A stretch of 64,000 bases of DNA from Methanobrevibacter smithii ATCC 35061 (lineage in GTDB: Archaea; Methanobacteriota; Methanobacteria; Methanobacteriales; Methanobacteriaceae). Positions 16,959-24,222 of this stretch are shown piece by piece. Location: contig NC_009515.1 of the NCBI RefSeq assembly GCF_000016525.1, positions 1,328,501-1,392,500 on the forward strand, given 5' to 3'. The translations under genes were made by a program, and so were the position numbers. Numbering within the stretch: position 1 is the first letter of the stretch; every line of letters starts with the position of its first letter. The notes beneath the pieces were generated by a model that saw only the letters and a list, made by a program, of their open reading frames with translations, had not been told where the DNA came from and did no database searches.

Positions 16959-18719
16959 TTGACTATTCAAGTAAGATATCCAAAAGTTATTACTCAGGAA
17001 GAAAATTCCAATAAGTCTGAATGGGTTGATTTAAATAATGTTAGAATCGATGATTGGGATGAATTGGCTTCTACAGTAGTTAAATCAAATGAAGCTCCTC
17101 AGGTTATATGTACAAGTCATTTTGATTTTAATATTCCTGGTGATGCCAAAGTATCAGAAATTATTGTAGAACATGATTTTCATAAAGATTCTTCTGAAAA
17201 TCCTATTAAAATGGATCCTCCAATGATTAAGGCAGTCATAGGGGATAATGAATTTGAAAAGGAATCCTTTGTCCATGCAGATGTTTATCCTGCAGACAGA
17301 TCTGTAAAGATAACTGTCGATGACATCAGAGGTGAGGACATCAACAATGATTTTGCCGTTAAAGTAGAATTTCCTAAAAACACAAGTGAAAATGACGGAA
17401 TACTTTATTTTGATTATGTTCGTGTTAAATTAGTTTTTGAAGTTAAAAGATATCTCATAACTTCTGGTGAAACTAACAATTATTTCCCAACAAAAGAAAA
17501 ACCTATAAAAATAGCAGTAGGTGAAGAATTAAGGTACTCTATTTACTTCAGAAATGTGAATGGTATTTCAAAAGAACCTCAGAAGGTTAAAATCAATGTT
17601 CCTGAAGGTTTTGAACTTGTAAAATATTATTTCAAACCTAAAAAGGTTAATAAATTAGCTGAAAAAGATGTTGAAGTAGCTGAAGATATATTTGATGAAA
17701 AGAATTATGTTTGGATTCCTTCAGCACGCGGAAAAGGAATGTCCGGATTGAGATTGATTCTTAAAGCTACCCATGAAGGATCCAGCCATATAAATGCTTA
17801 TACTAAACATTATGGTGCAACTCCTAATTTTTATGTTGAAGTTCATCCTGAAGGCTTTGAAAGCCCGGTTAACATGTTTGATGAAACTTCAGGGGTTTGG
17901 GCTTCTGAATTGGAAGATAATGAAGAATTTCAGAAATTAAATCAGGAAGTAGCTATTGAAGTTGACAATGTATCTATGGAATTTGAAATGCCTCAGGAAA
18001 AAGTGGATAATCTAAAAGAATATTGTATTAAATGGGCCAAAAGAGAACTTAAGCCTAAAACCAACTTCAAAGCACTTAATGATTTGTCATTTACCATTAA
18101 CAAAGGTGAAAGGGTAGGAATTATAGGATTCAATGGTGCAGGTAAAAGTACTCTTTTAAAAGTCTTGTCCGGGGTATTTAAACCAACTAAAGGTAAGGTA
18201 TACACTGCTGGAAAAATAGCTCCGTTACTGGAACTTGGTGCAGGTTTTGACCATAATTACAGTGGAAGGGAAAACGTATTTTTAAACGGAGCAATATTGG
18301 GTTATTCCAAGGAGTTTCTATTAAGCAAATATGATGAAATTGTTGAATTTTCAGAACTTGGAGACTTTATGGAAATTCCAATTAAGAATTATTCTTCCGG
18401 TATGAATGCCAAGCTTGGCTTTTCAGTAGCTACTGTTGTTGAGCCGGATATATTGATTTTGGACGAAATTCTATCTGTTGGAGATGTAAAATTCCAGAAG
18501 AAAAGTGGGGACAAACTTAAATCTATGATGGGTTCAGGAGTTACTGTTCTTTTAGTATCACATTCAACTGCTAAAATAAGGGAATTATGTACCAGAGCTA
18601 TTTGGTTGGATAAAGGTAAGGTTATAATGGATGGTAATGTGGATTATGTCTGCGATGCATATATTGAAGCAGCTAAAAAAGCATCTGCAGATGAAATTAA
18701 AGATTTAGAGCTTGTATAA
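16959..18719 (+). CDS. Wzt/TagH-like exporter ATPase with two N-terminal beta-sandwich domains
   Basis: The 586-residue protein ends in a complete ABC ATPase (about 325-570): Walker A GFNGAGKST near 388-396, signature YSSGMNAKLGFS, Walker B ILILDEILSVGD and H-loop LLVSHS. The YSSGM signature is typical of polysaccharide and teichoic-acid exporters. Before it lie about 300 residues predicted to be all-beta. Residues 1-165 resemble the jelly-roll units of methanogen adhesins (EWVDLNNVRIDD, HFDFNIPGDAKVSEI, LYFDYVRVKL). Residues 166-300 resemble a DUF11/CARDB-like sandwich (YSIYFRNVNG, KINVPEGFEL). Classical Wzt has its glycan-binding sandwich at the C-terminus, which is absent here. The frame is uninterrupted. 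Confidence 0.85.
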   Translation: MTIQVRYPKVITQEENSNKSEWVDLNNVRIDDWDELASTVVKSNEAPQVICTSHFDFNIPGDAKVSEIIVEHDFHKDSSENPIKMDPPMIKAVIGDNEFEKESFVHADVYPADRSVKITVDDIRGEDINNDFAVKVEFPKNTSENDGILYFDYVRVKLVFEVKRYLITSGETNNYFPTKEKPIKIAVGEELRYSIYFRNVNGISKEPQKVKINVPEGFELVKYYFKPKKVNKLAEKDVEVAEDIFDEKNYVWIPSARGKGMSGLRLILKATHEGSSHINAYTKHYGATPNFYVEVHPEGFESPVNMFDETSGVWASELEDNEEFQKLNQEVAIEVDNVSMEFEMPQEKVDNLKEYCIKWAKRELKPKTNFKALNDLSFTINKGERVGIIGFNGAGKSTLLKVLSGVFKPTKGKVYTAGKIAPLLELGAGFDHNYSGRENVFLNGAILGYSKEFLLSKYDEIVEFSELGDFMEIPIKNYSSGMNAKLGFSVATVVEPDILILDEILSVGDVKFQKKSGDKLKSMMGSGVTVLLVSHSTAKIRELCTRAIWLDKGKVIMDGNVDYVCDAYIEAAKKASADEIKDLELV

Positions 18720-18721
18720 GT

Positions 18722-19816
18722 ATGTATCTTAAACATAAAATTTATGGAAAACTCTTTAATTTATTTACAAAGTTTTCAATTAATGATAAGCAAATATCCT
18801 TTATTTTAGATTCCAGCGAATCATTTAAGGGAAATTTGGATTATATTAAAAAGGAATTTGAAAAAAGAGGAGATTTCCAATTTAACTTTTTTTATAAGGA
18901 TAAATTATCTTTTTCCAGTTTTAAAAGATTGGCTACTTCCAGATATGTATTTCTGAATGATAATTTTTTTCCATTGGCTTTCATGAATTTTAAAAAGGAT
19001 ACAAAAGTGATTCAGCTATGGCATGCTCCAGGTGCCTTTAAAAAGTTTGGTGCATCAAGTGATAATAAATCCAGAAATATTTTAGGTAAAATCAGCAGGA
19101 ATATTGATTATCTGATTACCTCTTCAGACAATATTGAAGATTATTACAGTGAAGCATTTCAGATAAATAAATCTAAAATCAAGTCTTTAGGTCTTCCAAG
19201 AGCAGATTATTACTTTAAAAATCATAATTTGGATAAATTAAGGGATAATTTTGATTCCAAATATCCTATAGCTAAAAATAAAAAAATAGTGCTTTATGCA
19301 CCTACATTTAGGGATAATCCTGAGAACAATAATGTTTTTAACTTTTTAGATTTGGAAAAATTCAATAGGGAGTTGGGGGACGAATACATTTTGGTGTTAA
19401 GGCTCCATCCTAAGATTAAAAAGTTTTTTAAAGATAAAATCGAAGTTAATCAGGAATATGTTGATTGCAGTGATTTTAAAAATGAACAGGAGCTTCTGTT
19501 AATTTCTGATGTTTTAATAAGTGATTATTCATCAATAATGATTGAATTTGCTTTGTTGGATAAACCAATAATCTTTTTTACTTATGATTATGATACATAC
19601 ATGTCTGAAGATAGGGGATTTTACTTTGATTTTAAAGAAAATGTTCCGGGACCTGTTGTTTATACAACTGATGAGCTGATAGCTGAAATTAAAAATAATG
19701 ATTTCGATAAAAATAAAATTTCCGAGTTTAGAAAAACACAATTTAATGCAACTGACGGTGAAGCATCTAAAAGAGTAGTTGATTTCTTATTAAATGATGG
19801 TGGAAAAAATGGATAA
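18722..19816 (+). CDS. CDP-glycerol glycerophosphotransferase-like protein (TagB/TagF family)
   Basis: The 364-residue protein matches the glyphos_transf family: QLWHAPGAFKKFG, LGLPRADYYF, VLYAPTFRDNPEN, LRLHPKIKKFF, then LLISDVLISDYSSIMIEFAL and IFFTYDYDTY. In Gram-positive bacteria this family polymerises glycerol- or ribitol-phosphate from CDP-alditols to make teichoic acid, acting at the inner membrane face. The His in WHAPG and the SDYSS segment, both important in the bacterial enzymes, are present. It starts 2 bases after the exporter ATPase, so the exported polymer may contain phosphodiester-linked units. Some relatives use other CDP-activated groups. Confidence 0.85.
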   Translation: MYLKHKIYGKLFNLFTKFSINDKQISFILDSSESFKGNLDYIKKEFEKRGDFQFNFFYKDKLSFSSFKRLATSRYVFLNDNFFPLAFMNFKKDTKVIQLWHAPGAFKKFGASSDNKSRNILGKISRNIDYLITSSDNIEDYYSEAFQINKSKIKSLGLPRADYYFKNHNLDKLRDNFDSKYPIAKNKKIVLYAPTFRDNPENNNVFNFLDLEKFNRELGDEYILVLRLHPKIKKFFKDKIEVNQEYVDCSDFKNEQELLLISDVLISDYSSIMIEFALLDKPIIFFTYDYDTYMSEDRGFYFDFKENVPGPVVYTTDELIAEIKNNDFDKNKISEFRKTQFNATDGEASKRVVDFLLNDGGKNG

Positions 19817-20771
19817 TATTAAAGTAAGTGTAATTGTTCCAGTGTATAATGGTGAGAAATATATACAGACTTCCATATCCTCTATAATAAATCAGGAGTT
19901 TAGTGAGAATTATGAAATAATTGTTGTAGATGATGGATCAGATGACAACAGTTTGGATATTGCACAGGAACTATTAAGTAAATCTGACATTCCATATAAA
20001 TTGGTTCATCAAAGAAATTCCGGTGTAAGTGTAGCCAGGAATAATGGAATTGAAGTTTCAAGGGGGGATTATCTGGTATTTGTTGACAGTGATGATTATG
20101 TATTGACAAATCATCTCTCTGAGTTATACAATGGAAAAACAGATTTTACATTAACTCAAATGGCAAAAGAAGGTTCAAAATCAACAGTCAATTCAATCAG
20201 TTATCCGGAAGTTCCAATATCTGCTCATGACTTAATTAAAATGGAACTTCAGATGATAATTCCTGAATTCAGCTTTTGCCAGCTAATCTATAAAGCAGAT
20301 TTAATTAAGGATAATAATTTAAAGTTTGATTCGAAGGCTGTTTACGGGGAAGACACTGAATTTGCCCTAAAAGCGTTAAGCTATGGTGAAAGTGTAGCTG
20401 TCGGGGAAGAAATAACTTATCTTTATATTCAAAGGAACGACTCAGCAACAAGCAAATCAGGTCTTAAAAGATTTAATTTCATTGAAACTTTGGAAAATCT
20501 CTCAAAATTTTATAAATCAGGGGGACAAAATGAATTAGCGGACTTGGTAATTACAAGCAGAATTCCCAGAGCCATTTTTGGCAACATGAATTATTTTTTT
20601 TACCATGGTTATGATTTTGATGAAGTAATGTCTAAAATGGATGATTTGGATTTATTTTCAAAATTGTCTAAGTTTAAGGGAGATTCTAAATTCAAGTTTA
20701 AAATAAGGCTATTTTTATTAAATCCAAAATTATATTATAAAATGTGGAAAAAATTTAAAAATACTATCTGA
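19809..20771 (+). CDS. GT2-family glycosyltransferase
   Basis: The 320-residue protein has a classical GT2 start (VSVIVPVYNGEKYI), IIVVDDGSDDNS, and a FVDSDDYV donor/metal motif. The ATG at 19809 overlaps the preceding stop and has GGTGG at 19799-19803 as ribosome binding site; earlier in-frame ATGs at 19794 and 19797 lie upstream of that site. The C-terminal part is basic and probably contacts the membrane. It is the first of three consecutive GT2 genes between the TagF-like gene and the initiating transferase. Substrate unknown. Confidence 0.85.
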   Translation: MDNIKVSVIVPVYNGEKYIQTSISSIINQEFSENYEIIVVDDGSDDNSLDIAQELLSKSDIPYKLVHQRNSGVSVARNNGIEVSRGDYLVFVDSDDYVLTNHLSELYNGKTDFTLTQMAKEGSKSTVNSISYPEVPISAHDLIKMELQMIIPEFSFCQLIYKADLIKDNNLKFDSKAVYGEDTEFALKALSYGESVAVGEEITYLYIQRNDSATSKSGLKRFNFIETLENLSKFYKSGGQNELADLVITSRIPRAIFGNMNYFFYHGYDFDEVMSKMDDLDLFSKLSKFKGDSKFKFKIRLFLLNPKLYYKMWKKFKNTI

Positions 20772-20776
20772 TTATT

Positions 20777-21742
20777 ATGAAAGCTTCTGTAGTGACTCCA
20801 AATTATAACGGAAAAGAATTTCTAAAAACATATTTCGATTCTTTAAATAGGAATAAAGAATTTGTTGGTGAAGTTATTTTGGTAGATAATGGATCAACTG
20901 ACGAAAGTATTGAGTTTATAAAAGATTATTCAAGTAATTTAGATTTTCCGGTTATCATAATTAGAAATGCTGAAAATTTAGGATTTGCAAAAGCAGTAAA
21001 TCAGGGTATTTTAAAGTCTTCCTACCCATATATATTTTCTCTAAATAATGACACTCAGGTTGAAGAATCCGGAATCAAACCATTAATAGATTTAATTTCT
21101 TCAGATGATAGTATTTTTTCAGTTGCTTCTAAAATGGTTCAGTTTGATAATAAAAACTTGATAGATGATGCAGGTGATGAATACAATATTCTGGCCTGGA
21201 CTAAAAAGACAGGTGAAAATCAGCCTGCAGAAAATTATGATGAAGTATATGAAATATTTTCAAGTTGTGCGGGGGCAGCTATGTATAATAAGGCCATTTT
21301 AGAGAAAATAGGTCTTTTTGATGAAAATTTCTTTGCATATATGGAAGATGTTGATTTAAGCTACAGGGCGAAAATCAACGGATATAAAAACCTATTCTGT
21401 CCTGATTCTGTAGTTTATCATATTGGAAGTGCAACAAGCGGAAGCAGATATAATAAGTTTAAAGTAAAATTGGCTGCCAGAAACAATGTGTGGACGGTTT
21501 ATAAAAATTTTCCAATTCCTCAAAAGATTTTAAATTTTATATTTCTATTTTTAGGGTTTTTAATTAAATATTTATTCTTTGTTAAAAAAGGGTTTGGCAA
21601 AACATATCTGGAAGGCATTAAAGAAGGTTTAAAAACAAGAAACAAAATCAATAAAGTTAAATTCAGCAAAAAAAATACCAAAAACTACTTTAAAATAGAA
21701 TGGAAATTAATTGTTAATGCTGTTAAATTTTTAAAAAAATAA
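20777..21742 (+). CDS. GT2-family (WbbL/rhamnosyl-type) glycosyltransferase
   Basis: The 321-residue protein has ASVVTPNYNGKEFL, VILVDNGSTDES, ENLGFAKAVNQG and FSLNNDTQV, then a CAGAAMYNKAILEKIGLFDE segment and YMEDVDLSYRA. This pattern is usual for WbbL-like rhamnosyl or related transferases. A hydrophobic segment near 250-272 (ILNFIFLFLGFLIKYLFF) followed by a basic tail should attach it to the membrane. The gap to the previous gene is 5 bases. The rhamnose preference is family knowledge and not proven here. Confidence 0.85.
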   Translation: MKASVVTPNYNGKEFLKTYFDSLNRNKEFVGEVILVDNGSTDESIEFIKDYSSNLDFPVIIIRNAENLGFAKAVNQGILKSSYPYIFSLNNDTQVEESGIKPLIDLISSDDSIFSVASKMVQFDNKNLIDDAGDEYNILAWTKKTGENQPAENYDEVYEIFSSCAGAAMYNKAILEKIGLFDENFFAYMEDVDLSYRAKINGYKNLFCPDSVVYHIGSATSGSRYNKFKVKLAARNNVWTVYKNFPIPQKILNFIFLFLGFLIKYLFFVKKGFGKTYLEGIKEGLKTRNKINKVKFSKKNTKNYFKIEWKLIVNAVKFLKK

Positions 21743-21757
21743 AATTAGTTGAGAATT

Positions 21758-22615
21758 ATGGATCTTTCAGTTGTAATTGTAAATTATCAGACATTTGACC
21801 TGACAAGGAATACTATAAATTCCATATTGAAATATGAGTATCCTTTTAGCTATGAAATAATAGTAGTTGATAATGCATCGGAGGATAATAGTTTAAGTAA
21901 TTTAAAAGATTATTTTAAAGATTCAGTTAAATTTATTTCTTCAAAAGAAAATAATGGGTTTGCAGCAGGTAATAACCAGGGTTTAAGGATAGCTGGTGGG
22001 AAATATCTTCTTTTATTAAATTCCGACACTGTTGTTTGGGAAAATACATTAGAGAAGATTTATAACTTCATGGAAAATAATCCTTTTGTTGGAGCATGTG
22101 GCTGCAGGGTTCTTTTAGCTGACGGAACTTTGGATAAAGCATGTAAAAGGTCTTTTCCTAATGTTAAAAATTCATTTTACAGATTATTTCACATTCCGAC
22201 AAATAGCAAAGAGGATAATTATAATTTGGATAATCTGCCTGATGACGGAATTTATGAAATTGACTGTCTGACCGGAGCATTTATTTTTGCACGTAAAAAA
22301 TGTTTGGATTCAGTTGGATTATTGGATGAGACATTTTTCATGTATGGTGAAGATATTGATTTATGTTATAGGATTAAACAGGACAATTGGAAGATATTTT
22401 ACTTTGGTGAGGCTAAAATAACTCATTTTAAAGGATCAAGCAGTAAAAAACAGAAGTCTAAATTAATATATGAGTTTTATAGGGCAATGTATATTTATTA
22501 TAAAAAACATCATGCAAACAGCACTTCATTTTTTGTCAATTTTATTGTTTATTTGGGAATTGTCTGTTTATGCATTTTAAAATTGATTTTAAATTTCTTT
22601 AAAAAGAAAAATTAA
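21758..22615 (+). CDS. GT2-family (WbbL-type) glycosyltransferase
   Basis: The 285-residue protein starts MDLSVVIVNYQTFDLT and has IIVVDNASEDNS, ENNGFAAGNNQG, LLLLNSDTVV, LTGAFIFARKKCLDSVG and YGEDIDLCYRIKQ. A final hydrophobic helix (VNFIVYLGIVCLCILKLIL) followed by lysines anchors it at the cytoplasmic face. I chose ATG 21758; the in-frame TTG at 21749 lacks a ribosome binding site. It belongs to the same subfamily as the preceding gene and precedes the initiating sugar-phosphate transferase. Confidence 0.85.
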   Translation: MDLSVVIVNYQTFDLTRNTINSILKYEYPFSYEIIVVDNASEDNSLSNLKDYFKDSVKFISSKENNGFAAGNNQGLRIAGGKYLLLLNSDTVVWENTLEKIYNFMENNPFVGACGCRVLLADGTLDKACKRSFPNVKNSFYRLFHIPTNSKEDNYNLDNLPDDGIYEIDCLTGAFIFARKKCLDSVGLLDETFFMYGEDIDLCYRIKQDNWKIFYFGEAKITHFKGSSSKKQKSKLIYEFYRAMYIYYKKHHANSTSFFVNFIVYLGIVCLCILKLILNFFKKKN

Positions 22616-22664
22616 ATATTATAAGAAATTTAAAGATATACTTAAATCTATTTTTGTGATAAAT

Positions 22665-24068
22665 ATGATTAAGCAGAATCAAAGAGTATTAAATGTAGTT
22701 ATGGTTTTATCAGATGCATTAGTTGTAACTATAGCTCTTTTCTGTGCATGGTGGTTACGTTTTAAAACCACTTTATTTGGTCCGATTGGAGGCCATTTAG
22801 GTTTACAAAGCTATGTTCTTTTTTTAACATTTGCTGTAATACCTACATACTTGATATTGTACTTTTCTTTTGGTCTTTACAAACCTTATAGAACTCATAA
22901 AACAATTTTTTCAGAAGCAACTAAGCTTATAAAAGTGAACATTGTTGCATTCTTTGTTTTAGTTGCTATTTTATTTATTGTTAATGAACCTAACTTTTCA
23001 AGAATCATGCTATTCCTTTTAGCTATTATAGCTACTGTTTTTGGAATAACTGAAAGATTTGTCATTAGGAGCTTCTTAAAAGAGATTAGATCTAATAACA
23101 AAAACTTAAAGCATATTCTTATTGTTGGGGATAATGATTTAGCTTATACTTTCGCACGTAAAATTAGAAATAATCCCTATTTGGGGTTTGTTGTCAGCGG
23201 ATTTTTAGGTAAAAGCAATCATGTAGGTCTGGAAATTGAAGGAAGCAAGATTATTGGTGCGTTTAAAGACTTAGATGACGTTCTTGAGAAAAATAATTTT
23301 GATAGGGTTGTACTTGCTATTCCGTTAAAGTATTATTTTAAAATCAATGAGCTTGTGGAAAGCTGTGAAAAGGTGGGAATTAAAGCAGAGATTATTCCGG
23401 ATTATATAAGGTATTTCCCTGCACAGCCATCAGTAGACATGATTGAAGATATTCCGATTATAAATATACGTTATGTTCCATTAGATGATGCATTTAATAA
23501 TTTTTTAAAATCATTATCTGATTACATAATATCTATTATAGCTATTATAATCACATCTCCGATCATGCTGATTACTGCAATAGCTATTAAACTGACTTCT
23601 AAAGGCCCTATTATATTTAAGCAGGAAAGAATAGGATATCATGGAAAACCATTTATGATGTACAAGTTCAGAAGTATGAAAGTTCAAAATCCGAATGAAG
23701 AGAAATCAGAATGGACAACAAAAGATGATCCAAGGAAGACCAGAGTAGGTAATTTTATCAGAAAAACAAGTATTGATGAATTGCCTCAATTTTTCAATGT
23801 TTTAAAAGGAGATATGAGTGTTGTTGGTCCCAGACCTGAAAGACCATATTTTGTTGAAGAATTTAAAGAAAAAATTCCAAAATACATGGTTAAACATCAG
23901 GTTAAGCCGGGATTGACAGGATGGGCTCAAATTCATGGGTGTAGGGGTAATACTTCTATTAAAAAACGTATAGAATTTGACATTGAGTATGTAGAAAACT
24001 GGCATATGGGTTTAGACTTAGCTATAATGATTAAAACAGTTGTAAAAAGAAATCCTAATGCATATTAG
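22665..24068 (+). CDS. Polyprenyl-phosphate sugar phosphotransferase (WbaP/WcaJ family)
   Basis: The 467-residue membrane enzyme should transfer a hexose-1-phosphate from a nucleotide sugar to a polyprenyl phosphate, the first step of glycan assembly. Four N-terminal helices (about 10-135) precede a nucleotide-binding-like domain (ILIVGDNDLAYTFARKI). A membrane helix and the catalytic PF02397-type domain follow (SKGPIIFKQERIGYHGKPF, YKFRSMKV, DELPQFFNVLKGDMSVVGPRP, VKPGLTGWAQI). Length and order match bacterial WcaJ. An alternative GTG start at 22656 adds three residues. Its place at the end of the island with an ABC exporter fits an ABC-dependent surface polysaccharide route. Confidence 0.9.
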   Translation: MIKQNQRVLNVVMVLSDALVVTIALFCAWWLRFKTTLFGPIGGHLGLQSYVLFLTFAVIPTYLILYFSFGLYKPYRTHKTIFSEATKLIKVNIVAFFVLVAILFIVNEPNFSRIMLFLLAIIATVFGITERFVIRSFLKEIRSNNKNLKHILIVGDNDLAYTFARKIRNNPYLGFVVSGFLGKSNHVGLEIEGSKIIGAFKDLDDVLEKNNFDRVVLAIPLKYYFKINELVESCEKVGIKAEIIPDYIRYFPAQPSVDMIEDIPIINIRYVPLDDAFNNFLKSLSDYIISIIAIIITSPIMLITAIAIKLTSKGPIIFKQERIGYHGKPFMMYKFRSMKVQNPNEEKSEWTTKDDPRKTRVGNFIRKTSIDELPQFFNVLKGDMSVVGPRPERPYFVEEFKEKIPKYMVKHQVKPGLTGWAQIHGCRGNTSIKKRIEFDIEYVENWHMGLDLAIMIKTVVKRNPNAY

Positions 24069-24168
24069 AATTTTGCACATTTGAACTTTTGTGTAGTTTA
24101 TTAAAATTTATATTCTATTTTTTTAATAATTATTTTAAAAATTACTTTTCAAATGCTGTCTCTAATAG

Positions 24169-24176
24169 TTTATATA
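24169..24176 (+). promoter_or_regulatory. TATA box upstream of rpa
   Basis: TTTATATA lies about 50 bases before the ATG at 24223, with GAGGGG as ribosome binding site near 24211. A start about 27 nt downstream gives a leader of about 25 nt. It marks the boundary between the polysaccharide island and core genes. Confidence 0.5.
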
Positions 24177-24222
24177 CATTTTAATTTAAAATAATAATTA
24201 ACTTTCTAACGAGGGGTTTGGT

